A stretch of 37,673 bases of DNA from Saccoglossus kowalevskii (Eukaryota > Hemichordata > Enteropneusta > Harrimaniidae). The notes below the pieces were generated by a model. That model was given only the letters and a program-made list of their open reading frames with translations. It had not been told where the DNA came from and made no database searches. The position numbers and the translations under genes were made by a program. Below, one piece after another: positions 12,950-24,400 of this stretch. The DNA is taken from contig NW_003108605.1 in assembly GCF_000003605.2 (NCBI RefSeq), forward strand, positions 10,357 through 48,029, written 5' to 3'. Positions within the stretch are counted from its first letter, which is position 1. Each line of letters opens with the position of its first letter.

Positions 12950-13860
12950 AATAGATACTTAGAATATATATTTAATAATATATGCATGTAATATATAGTT
13001 GATAATAGATCCTTGTAATGTATACTTAATACTAGAAACTAGGAATATATACTTTATAATAAATACTCGGAATATATACTTTATAATAAATACTAGGAAT
13101 ATATACTTAATAATAGATACTAGGAATATATACTTAATAATAGATACTAAGAATATATACTTTATAATAATTACTAGGAATATATACTTTATAATAAATA
13201 CTAGGAATATATACTTTATAATAGATACTAGGAATATATACTTTATAATAGATACTAGAATATATACTTTATAATAAATACTAGGAATATATACTTTATA
13301 ATAAATACTAGGAATATATACTTTATAATAAATACTAGGAATATATACTTTATAATAAATACTAGGAATATATACTTAATAATAGATACTAGGAATATAT
13401 ACTTTATAATAGATACTAGGAGTATATACTTAATAATAGATACTAGGAATATATACTTAATAATAGATACTAGGAATATATACTTTATAATAGATACTAG
13501 GAATATATACTTTATAATAGATACTAGGAATATATACTTAATAATAGATACTAGGAATATATACTTAATAATAGATACTAGGAATATATACCTTATAATA
13601 GATACTAGGAATATATACTTTATAATAAATACTAGGAATATATACTTTATAATAAATACTAGGAATATATACTTAATAATAGATACTAGGAATATATACT
13701 TTATAATAGATACTGGGAATATATACTTTATAATAGATACTAGGAATTTATACTTTATAATAGATACTATAATTTAAAATAGATACGTAGGAATATACTA
13801 GTATACTTGATAATAAATACTTGGAATGTATACTTGATAGTATATGCTTGGATAATAGAT
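12950..13860. repeat. AT-rich 27-bp tandem repeat array, about 33 copies
   Basis: Unit AGGAATATATACTT(TA/AA)TAATA(A/G)ATACT, 27 bp, repeated from about 12950 to 13860, most regular between 13040 and 13770. Three unit types differ at two sites (TTTATAATAAATAC, TTAATAATAGATAC, TTTATAATAGATAC) and occur in runs. Unlike the array at 8855, indels occur, e.g. a GG loss near 13258. Not related in sequence to that array despite the same period. Open frames inside it are by-products. Confidence 0.94.
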
Positions 13861-14514
13861 TACCGTTTCTCGGGTTCATTCTTCACGACGAAGATATTGC
13901 GACAGAAATATTACTTTACCTCGGTTACACGCGATCAATGTCAAACTTGAAAAAAGTGAAAACGAGTCACATATTTGTATTTTCAAGCGCCCTCACAGGG
14001 GGTAATTGTGTATTTTGTGATGACTATAAATTATAAGGCCGCGAGTGACGTCACAACCTCGAAATGAATACGCGTCAAGATTACGTCAAGGCGCTATTCA
14101 AGTAGTGTAAACGGCTTAAATACTGGAAACGGTGTTCATGCGTGTCGTTATTTGAAGAGATATCATAAAGTTTAAGAATATTCAAACAGATTTATTTATC
14201 ATTTAGTGGTACATCTTTATGGTGACATCACGTGATATTAATGATGTCAACGCAAGTGCTTACGATTGGCTTGATGTATTACGGTATATTCTATATTTGG
14301 GAACATGTAGTTCGATGTGTCAATATATAGATAATATGAATAGTTCTATAAATGATGATATACACACCGTAACACGTACACGACACATGCTGTTTATTCA
14401 TTTATTTCCATGTAATTTGTTCATAATTGCCTTACCACATAAGATAATATTGTTATGAAAAATATGGCTTACAGATTATGTAAAACACCTACACCTATAA
14501 TAAACTAGTGATAA
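13861..14514. other. Spacer between arrays, no gene recognised
   Basis: Two frames of 71 and 79 codons have no recognisable product. Contains a perfect TGACGTCA at 14046-14053 and an ATCACGTGATAT at about 14226-14237. Confidence 0.55.
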
Positions 14515-15800
14515 CACAATGAAGTGACAACAGTAAAATGACTATTGTGCCGATAACAAGTAGTGAAAACAGAAAAATGATCCAGTGATACCAAAAATAG
14601 TGAACACTGGACCTGGTCATAAAACCAAGTAGAAATCACAAATATTATTTTATATTAACACGAGGTAGTGAAAACAGTAAAATTATCTAGTGACAACACG
14701 AATTAGTGAAAAGGATAAAACGAATCTAGTGACAACACGAGGTAGTGAAAACAGTAAAATGATCTAATGACACACGAAGTAGTGAAATGGATAAAATGGT
14801 CTAGTGGCAACACGAAGTAGTGAAAGAAATAAAATGATCTAGTGACAACACGAAGTAGTGAAAGGATAAAACGAGTGTAGTGACAACACGAGGTAGTAAA
14901 AACAGTAAAATGATCTAATGACACACGAAGTAGTGAAAGGGATAAAATGATATAGTGACAACACGAAGTAGTGAAAGGGATAAAATGGTCTAGTGACAAC
15001 GAATTAGTGAAAGGAATAAAATGATCTAGTGACAACACGAAGTAGTGAAAGGATAAAATGAATCAAGTGGCAACACGAGGTAGTGAAAACAGTAAAATGA
15101 TCTAATGACACACGAAGTAGTGAAAGATAAAATGGTATAGTGACAACACGAAGTAGTGAATAGATGAAATGATCTAGTGACAACACGAAGTAGTGAATAG
15201 ATGAAATGATCTAGTGACAACAAGAAATATTGAAAACAGCAAAATGATCTAGTGAAAACAAGAAAACGATCTAGTGATGATAACAAGTATTGAAAGAGTA
15301 TACTAATATAGTGACAGCATACAGAGACAACACGATATAATGAAACAGTCAAATCTGTTAGTGACAACACGATGTAGTGAAACAAGAAAATGATCTAGTG
15401 ATAGTACGGAATAGTGAAAACATGAAAACTGGTAGGGAAACACTAAACTAATCGACATTGACAACACAAAGTAGTGAAAACATGAAAACTGGTAGGGAAA
15501 TACTAAACTAATCGACATTGACAACACAAAGTAGTGAAAACATGAAAACTGGTAGGGAAACACTAAACTAATCGACATTGACAACACAAAGTAGTGAAAA
15601 CATGATAACTGGTAGGGAAACACTAAACTAATCGACATTGACAACACAAAGTAGTGAAAACATGATAACTGGTCTAGTGATAACAGGAAGTAGTGAAACA
15701 GTAATTAGTGTCGTAACAACACGAAGTGGTGAAAACAGTGAAAAAATATAGTGACAACACGAAGTAACAGGAAAACGATCGAGTGACAACAAATAGTGAA
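14515..15800. repeat. Degenerate ~37-41-bp tandem repeat array
   Basis: Repeats of the form GTGACAACACGAAGTAGTGA then AAGGATAAAATGATCTA run from about 14515 to 15800, with lengths varying between units. Variants carry AAACAGTAAAATGATCTAATG or AATAGATGAAATGATCTAGTG segments. Minus-strand frames reading LSLDHF, FTTSCCH and similar come from the repeat and are not treated as genes. Includes the ordered 60-bp subarray at 15421-15680. Confidence 0.88.
15421..15680. repeat. 60-bp tandem repeat, four copies plus partial
   Basis: Units begin CATGAAAACTGGTAGGGAAA at 15421, 15481, 15541 and 15601, each exactly 60 bp and nearly identical, with a fifth, broken start at 15661. Each ends GACAACACAAAGTAGTGAAAA, the core of the surrounding array, so the 60-bp unit arose from that array by adding unrelated sequence and then amplifying. 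Confidence 0.95.
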
Positions 15801-15837
15801 TTGATTTTGTGATACATTCAGTAATAATTTTTTTAGC

Positions 15838-15935
15838 GAAAACAAAACATATGTCAAATGTTCTAGTGACAACAAAACATATGTCAAATGTTCTAGTGAC
15901 AACAAAACATATGTCAAATGTTCTAGTGACAACAA
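15838..15935. repeat. 30-bp tandem repeat, three perfect copies
   Basis: AACAAAACATATGTCAAATG then TTCTAGTGAC at 15841-15870, 15871-15900 and 15901-15930, identical, followed by a broken fourth start. TTCTAGTGACAACA links it to the neighbouring ~38-bp array. Confidence 0.95.
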
Positions 15936-17883
15936 AATTTGGAGAAAACAGGACAGTATATCTACAAGACGGAGTAATGAAAACAGAAAAATGACTATCT
16001 TTTATATATAATAATCTTCATCTCTTAGAACAATTATGTGAGAAAGAATGAATGAAAATCAATATAAATCTGTAAATATAAAACAAAAATAAAATCATGG
16101 CTTCCTTCATAACGTATCACTTGCAAAGCATTTTGGAAAAACGCAATGTAACATAGTTGTATATCGACGATAAAACTTAGTTAATATCGTATATATTGGT
16201 AGCTAGTAGGGTTGGTACTATTGATTGATAATCCTGTCGTCTAAAATAACGATTGTTCATTTTAACTATTCGTTTGTTGTTTATTTCATCCGAGAGGGAA
16301 ACAAGACCCGCGGTATTCCAATTCAAATATAATGTAATGTTTTACGGGTTACTTTTACTTTTTTTGTGATACAGTGTTATTGAAATCTCTTGCTCACTTG
16401 AATTTGTATACGACCTGCGTGCCATGAGATTCGATGCCCCCATAAATCAGTATGTGTGTGCTATAGATCGTGTTATAGATAAGACTAAAGCTATCTTACT
16501 CTGTTCTATTTACGTAAATAGTGTTTACCAGCCATGTTTACAAACGTTAACGCCTTTTTCATTGGTCGTAATTGTTTCAGATAATGCGCATGCTCGGCAA
16601 ACGAGTAATAACGTATTACAAGTTGGCGTGTACTGCGCAGCACGTCATGAATATAACCAAATATGGTAATTAATAGTCTGTCCACACTGATCATGTAAAA
16701 AGACGGCAAATAAGACCGGCTGTATTTGTAACATATAAACTTGCCTGGCAAACACGCCAAATATTTCAGCCATGTGTACGCCTTCACCTTAAAGCCCCGG
16801 ACGTTACCCAAAAAACATATGTATATATATTTACTATTCTACACTACACTATCTTCTCAACTCCGGTTTTCCTTTTCAATTTTAGTATCGGTGAATGAGG
16901 TGTGGTTGGCTAAGTTGAGTTGTTTTGCTACTACTGTCTTTGACACGTCCCGGGTTCGAAGGTCAGGTGGCGTACACCTGGCTGGTACATATAACCCTGC
17001 ATAATCCTAAAAATAATCTATAATTACAGCCTCGAGAAAAACGTTACTAAAATATGCCTGAAAAAAAATAAACCTGATAAATACATTGAATAATGGCACA
17101 TTCGATTTGATAAATAAAAACGATTAGTCTAATGTCCATATTTGATGTCATGGCAACAAAGTGATCAGTACTGATTGTACTTTCCAGAGCTGAAGAAAAT
17201 ATATACAATGAAAGGAACTTCCAAAAAAATGATAAAATATATACATACTTAATGAAATCGAATGAACACTAGAGATAAATAAGACGCTAAAATGTATATC
17301 TAGTAGGTATATGACTAAGAAGTATATTTACACAGATAGATCTGAATGTTATCTATCTCAAACCAATATTGATACAAAACAGATATGTCAAGGAACGCCA
17401 CAATCTGAGTTATACAATCTCTTCAGGCTACCCGTGAACGCGGTTAACTGTATTATTTTTTTAAACTAATGAATAGGATTTTGTAATTCGTTTTGGGGAT
17501 TCGTGTTTGTACCGCTGTGTACAACATATAAAGTATATTTTATCCGACCAAAATACAGTGATAGTAGTGATGTCAAATTCACGTTGCTATGAAGTCCGCC
17601 ATTTTTAAGCTTTGTGAAGTAAGAATAAACCACATCGATGGGTAGCCTGAAACACTATTATCTGTTCCGTCTAAAACATCTGCACAGTGCACTTGGTGGT
17701 GTAGGTCTCTATGCCAACCGTGCACATGTTATACCAGTATACGCTTCATAAAACGAAGGGTCACGCTGTATAGTAACAGATTGCTCAGCGTAATTTCCTG
17801 ATATACATGTAATGTATTGCAACACTAATCTAGACAGAACCTATGGTTGAAACAACTAATAGAGAATAACTGAAAAATATATG
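15936..17883. other. Intergenic downstream of the RASEF-like gene
   Basis: Overlapping frames on both strands (16424-17004) with no recognisable product. A tRNA-like fragment lies at 16899-16978. The remainder is AT-rich with no repeat or gene that I can support. Confidence 0.55.
16899..16978 (+). repeat. tRNA-like fragment, probably tRNA-derived SINE head or tRNA pseudogene
   Basis: TGGCTAAGTTGA (16907-16918) resembles the A box and GGTTCGAA (16953-16960) the B box of RNA polymerase III tRNA promoters. Ends GGTGTG and TACACC could pair as an acceptor stem. The T-stem does not close after the loop, so a working tRNA is unlikely. Confidence 0.4.
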
Positions 17884-18315
17884 TTTATTTCAAAGACTTA
17901 AAAATCATTGAATATTCGTCATTGCAAGGCACTTATTGGTGAACACCAACTGTTCTCAAATCGCGTAAAAAACCTACACCTAAATATATTTAACATATTT
18001 TTCAGATTTTTTTTGTTTATGTATAAAAAAACAATATATATATATATGTAAATGGAATGTTATAAAACAACGATAATCTGGACTCGTTGATTTTATAATT
18101 TATCGTATAAATAACAAGAAAAATGTGATATATACAAAGTTGCTCTGTGAATATATGTGCATATGTCCTCTCACACCAAGTCAAAAATGTCTCCACTGCT
18201 TTGAAACTTATATATAATGCTAATGTATAGGATTGATATCACGCTGTTTTAAAAAAAATACGGACGATGGAAGGCTTTGATTTGAAGCCACGCGGTGAAC
18301 GCTGGGAATTCCTGG
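17884..18315 (-). other. Presumed 3' UTR of the RASEF-like gene, with candidate poly(A) signal
   Basis: Below the stop codon the minus strand has no open frame of note. The first canonical AATAAA on this strand is at 17889-17884, which would give a 3' UTR of about 430-450 nt; a TATAAA variant lies nearer, around 18091-18096. A short (TA)n tract sits near 18032-18048. The end is inferred from the signal alone. Confidence 0.4.
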
Positions 18316-18415
18316 TTACATATTACAACACTTGCTATCTTTTTTCTTCATTGAATCGTCACCCAGCTTCATACCAATCTCCTGCACTTCTAAATCTTCA
18401 CGTTCATGGAGACGT
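18316..18415 (-). CDS. RASEF: RASEF-like exon 16: hypervariable tail and prenylation motif
   Basis: Acceptor attttag|A completes Arg690. Encodes [20 protein letters not shown] then [12 protein letters not shown] and TAA. The tail is Lys-rich and ends in two adjacent cysteines in a CCxx arrangement, expected to be geranylgeranylated by the Rab GGTase system; vertebrate RASEF also ends in a Cys-Cys motif. Confidence 0.94.
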
Positions 18416-21400
18416 CTAAAATAAAATGTGTATAAATAAAAATGTATTATTTCGAATTTATTGTGTCTGTAATACTTGAATACAATAATTTCTCGATTTT
18501 GTTGTTAAAGAGCGGCAGTCTTTGTGCCGCGTCCTGTTTGATATGGGACTCATAGCGACGTATACAACGAGTGTAAAATACATTGTTTATTTACATGAAA
18601 TTCGAACACGCGCTGCGTGCCGACCACCGCGCTTTAAGGTCCGCAGTTCATACCTGGCAAGTTCTGTGACAGCTTCAATGATTCCATCTCCCTCCTTGGC
18701 ACTTGTTTCAAGAAACAGTGCATTATGGGCCTGTTTGAACAAAATATAGAACGTTATTAGAGATGAACAGCAGAATGTGAACTGTGGTGATAGCCAGGTG
18801 TACCAGAACGTGCGCTCAGATTGTCTCAGCTGAGACGAAATGGAATTCTCACCTTAGCTAATTTCTCGCCCTCCTCTGTCGATATACACCGTATTCCCTT
18901 GGCTGTCGTCTCGGCACGTGCATCAGTCTTGTTACCACACATTACGATCGGAAGTTCCTTTTGAGCTCCATCCTGAAAATTACGTAAACAAACGTCAAAA
19001 CTTTGGTGGAAAACAGTGCCCACAAGACAGGAAGTAAAAATTAACATAAAGTGGATGGCGCTGTATTCAAAACATTGCTGTGAAAACTTACCGCAATCGC
19101 CTCTATCCAATCTCGTACATTGATGAAGGACCTCTCAAATGTGACGTCATAGAGAAGAAGAACGCCATCGGCTCGACGGAAGTAGGATTTGGCGATGCTG
19201 CGGAATCGTTCCTGTCCCGCTGTATCCCATAATTGAATTGTCGTCAACTTCTGATCAACTTCTAGGGTTTTCATTTGGAAATCAACACCTGTAAACAAAA
19301 GCGGACACTCATATAAAAAAACACTATATAAACTAATAAACTTGATTTACAGAATAATTTAAATATTACGTAACGAAAAGTGTTGCACTCTGGTCTGGTC
19401 ATTGTGCAAGTAATTCTTTTTAATGCCATCATAATATTGGGACATCTTACCGAGAGTCGAGTTAAGATTGTTGTGGAATATTCCTTTACATAATCTAAGA
19501 ATAAAACTGGATTTGCCAACAGCTGCGTCACCGGCCATTACTACTTTGTACATCCGTTCCGGCATGGCTGTGCTGGGAGTTATCGCCTGAAATTAAATTA
19601 AATTAAATTAAATTAAATTAAATTAAATTAAATTAAATTAAATTAAATTAAATTAAATTAAATTAAATTAAATTAAATTAAATTAAATTAAATTAAATTA
19701 AATATTATGTGAGGAGTATTTAATACTACGTGGTACTCTAATTCTAATACTAACCCTAAGTGGTATTTGGGGAAGCGCCCTCCTCCTGCCGCTCCCCGGG
19801 CGCGATGACCTCGAGTCGACACTTTTGACGCTCAGTGTGGGACTCGCTCGTCTCGGCGTGTTCATTGGTTCTGTCAGTGTGTTATTAGCACGTATAACAG
19901 TGACGTCAGTCTCCATACTGTTGTCGTCGCGGCAATTCTGAAACATACGCCAAAAACTGCTTTCATGGAAGTGTAACGACTAAATACGAGATCAAAACTG
20001 CAAAAAGTTTGATTTTTGTTTCTGTTTTTAAGAAACAAATCAAAAACTAGAAATATGTAGATTAACCAAAGGGATTACCTCTGCCTCGGATATAGCCTGC
20101 ATTTGATCATCTTCGTATCTCGCAGGACTACCCACTCTGATGTCCTCGTCGATGCTGTTCGCTTCGTACTCGGAGTCTTCGTTTGGATCTCTCAACGTGG
20201 AATTTCCAGAATCTAATAATAAATGGACAAACTTTTATTTATAGACAAATACAGGTCATCACAGAGAGATTAATAAGTACTCGTACACAAGACAACTATT
20301 GTACCGATTAATAATTATATTCTGTATGCGATACACTATGAAACATCAAAAACCTGATATTTTTATTTGCATGTCCAAATAATTAGTGATGGAGGGTACC
20401 AAGTTGGTTCGCAATATATTATTGACTTTATGTTAAACTTATTTGGTCCAAAAATATAAACTTGAGTTTGAGCGTAAATAATGTATCGTATTCAGTCAAC
20501 GACGTAACAATAACGCAACAAGACAATGTAAACTAATGACGTCACGTAATGCCGTAAATTGTGGACAGTGGCACACTGTATTACATAATAAGTATTATTT
20601 TTAATTTCAAAAATCGTAATGAGTTAATTTAATTAGAGCTATGTAACACAATAACAGATACAACTATAGTTAATATGCAAATGAGATGTCAAATATTCCG
20701 CCACCACTCACCAAGCCATTCTTCAATTATGAATGCTACATAGAATATTACGGGAAAAAAAGTAACCATGCATTACTCTGACATCCGGGAAACAATTACA
20801 TCCGGGGTGTTTTATCAAACACCACCACCTTTGTTTGACCCCCCCAGGTTTGATAAGAGGGACAGTCTGTCTGATGATTGGATCCAGTGGGAGTGATATT
20901 TGTACTTAAAAGAGCGATGAGGATAAGAACAACAATTTCATACTGCATTTTTAATAATTGTTCATCGTGTTTGACAACAACCTACCGACATCCCAGTCCT
21001 CAAGGGTCCGTTGATATGGGGCCATCATTCCTCTCATCTGCGGATCGCACGCTAATAGACTATCATCTTCTATCGATGACGCCCTCGATGATTTGGTGCT
21101 TCGTGGACGTTTACTGTGGAGTAAAGTTTACAATGGTTATAATGGTCACACGTACCCCAGCGAGGCATACACATGACGTCACACACTTATTCAAATTGAT
21201 ATCGATTGATATTTGTTTGTCGCGGGCTGTGTTGAAATCGGATGAATATTGAATGAAGTGGACAAATCAGTAAAACGCCATGCATTATTATGAATACAAT
21301 TATCTTCACATTAGTACCATGTGTCTTGATTTCAAACTAGCCCCCCCCCCCTAACATATTAACGATGCACATAATATATTGTAATGAACATATTCCATAA

Positions 21401-24400
21401 ATAGAATTTACAATTTAGACATAGAACAGAAACAGAAAGAAAGAATACAGAAGCAGGTGGTGTGTAATGATCGTGAAATGTGTAACTTGACAGCTTGAGA
21501 ATGACAATGCTTCTTAAAAACTGCCATTTTTGCACTTTTTAAAATCAGTTAAAGCGCGGTAGTCGTCGCGCAGCGCATGTACGACATTTGTGTTGATAAA
21601 CATTGATTTTCCCACAATCCAGTGCGTTCTTCAAATGGAAATCACAAGTATGAGGTTTAACCTGGGCGCGACTTGCACTGATTACCGACGGTGACTCTTT
21701 CGATACCTTCCAATCACATGAAAATTGCCTAATTTAAGCTTGGAAACGTCTCAGTTCGTACTCGTTGATCTGCGCAACAGTCAAAGTTGCCATCTTTGTT
21801 TATATGATTCCCATATATCTCGCACATGCGCAGCGCGACGACCACCGCGCTTTAAATTCAGGAATTTTCTACTAATTCTTTAAACGAAATCTCCTAAATT
21901 TATCAAAGATAATAACCGTCATCAGTATACACTTTTTAAGAAGCTTTTGTTCATGTGATGGTAGCTAATTTAAGTGAAGTATGTGTGGTGGTTACAAAAT
22001 GTGTTTCATTGTGATATTATTTTTACTCAGAAGGCATGCAACATGCAGTATGCAATGCAGAAGCCAGGGGCCGCGTACACCAAGCAGCGGGTTAGGTCAG
22101 AATATAAATGAAAAAGATTGAATGAAATGATTTTTTTTTTATTTAAAAGCCAAAAAAAATACAACATTCGTCATACCGATGTGAAAAATCCAATCCGTAT
22201 ATGCGTGAACCTCGTTTTGTATTTGATAATATACCAACTGTCTGTACACTGTGGAGTTTAAACACGTATCGTAGTTACGTAATATTCTATGCCCAAATAA
22301 GGAGACCCTCCACCACTATATATGCAGCATCACATATCAAGTTGGTGTTCCATCGCAGGGTAAAGATACATACCAACACAAGGGAAGGACAGTCATGCGC
22401 CTAGTAATGTCGATAGCTTTACATATCCAGTACAAGGGAGTAAGTGTATTACACATTTTACAATATAGAAGCAGGATATAAGGTCACATATATTACACTA
22501 TACTGTACGCTAGCGGTGTCTTCTGATATAGAAGGAACATTTTACGAACACACATGGGAATTACTTACAAATCATTTGGCAACTCTTCGTCAATGTAGTC
22601 ACTCATGAATGAACCACGTGACCCGGCTGCTCTAATAGATTTTATACTCTGGCGTGAAAAAAAAAAGATAATTAATTTCAGTATATTATTTGTACTACGA
22701 AGATACAGTGGAGCAGTACATCAAGTATACTTTACAAAACAATACTTGATAATTTATTGTTTCGGGTAATGTCCGAGTTTTAAATTGTTTAGTAGATTTT
22801 GCGTTTGTTTTACTACTCACCCTCTTTTGCGTCTGCTTGCTTGATTCCAGAGCTGCCCTCAGATCGTCGTTGGTATCGTGAAGTTTTTTATTAACTTCCC
22901 TGTAAAAGCAAGTAATTTCAAATATTGACAAAAGTAGATGGATTTTTAATTCTATTTCGGCAAAATATAATCTTAAAATTTCAGACTGTATTTGGCAAAT
23001 TTACGAAAGGGGTACTCACTGCAGTAAATGGAGTTGACGAGTCAGGTTTTCTTGTTCATGCGCATACTCCATAAGTGTTCCCTTTTCACTGTAAATTAAT
23101 ATATTAGTATATAGTTATATGCACGCAAGTATGTAGACATTAAATATATAGCGCTTTTTGTGAACTATCAGTTTCCGTCGATATAAGTTTAATATGCTTA
23201 CGTGGACAGTGAGCCCCTCTGTTCTTCGCACGTGGATTGCACGGTGTCGAGTTCAGTTCTCACCAATGCTAGATCGGTCTGTGTTTCAGTTAAGTTACTC
23301 CTCAGGTGTCTATTTTCTTGCATCAACTCTTCCACTTGTTTCCGGAGGTTGCTTAAAGCTTCATCCCTGCCAGTATCCCTCTGGAAACGGTTCTCCAGCT
23401 GGAGTGAAAACAAAACATATCATTGCTAAACAGAGAAGTGGTGGTGCTGCTTTGGGAACCCTCTAAAGATAATGATGGGTTTATCGAATTAACAAAATTA
23501 TCAAAATACTTTTGAATTGCACCAGAACATTAACAAACTGAAGTTGTGTAATGTATTGGATTAATACCTTATGAAATCGTTTCAAGTTGGCCTGCAACTC
23601 CGATATTTCGTCTTCCATCTGGCGTCGAATTTCGAACTTTTCAACTTCCGCATTCTCCCTTTCCTGAAAAGTGAAATAATAAAAAAACAATTGTTAATCA
23701 ATGTGTTTACATTCAATTGATAGGCTAACCAGAGGTATGTACACCGTTTCCCAAGCACGCACTGCGCGTGTTCATTTTTACCTCTTGCCGTATCCTCTGT
23801 TCTAATCGTAGCATCTGAGCGTCCATCTCATCTTCAAGTTGCTTCAAGTGGTCCTGGTGCATTTCATTGGACCTTTAAAAAATAAGTGTACTCGTAAGAC
23901 AAAATGTAACCTCGACATCGAAGTATTCAAGTATATACAGTACACGCAAATAATAGTATGCACCCTACGAATACAATTACCAAGAACGGACATTTACACG
24001 ATGAGTCCGCCCTCTAGCGACGTTAAATGAATTTTATTTCGTTCATACCTGCGCAGTGTTTTCTCGAGTCGCGTAACTTCAGATTGCTGTGATTTCAGAT
24101 CCTTTGTAACTCCTATAATGATATTCTCAAAATGTGCTAATAACTGAGGAACTTCAGAGGCATGTAGTTGTTGGTATAATTCGCATACTTGTTCTTGGCT
24201 GAAAAAAGAAGAAATTCATAGTGTTTTACAACTGTCGCTTTTGATTACATATTGTATTTAATTATTTTTTCTAGCCCAGGGAAAAATACGTATATGTAGA
24301 ATCATCTTCATGAAAACAAAATTGTATCTTTATAACAAAATGGCCGCAATTTAATTTTTTTTAAACGGGGCTTTATCATGGAAATTTGGTGACCTCATTA

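Noticed and set aside
14703-15935. Minus-strand frames rich in LSLDHF and FTTSCCH
   Set aside because: Translations of the degenerate ~38-bp and 60-bp arrays, with no start context or homology.
16899-16978. Functional tRNA gene
   Set aside because: A- and B-box-like sequences and weak acceptor pairing are present, but the T-stem cannot close. Reported as tRNA-like fragment only.
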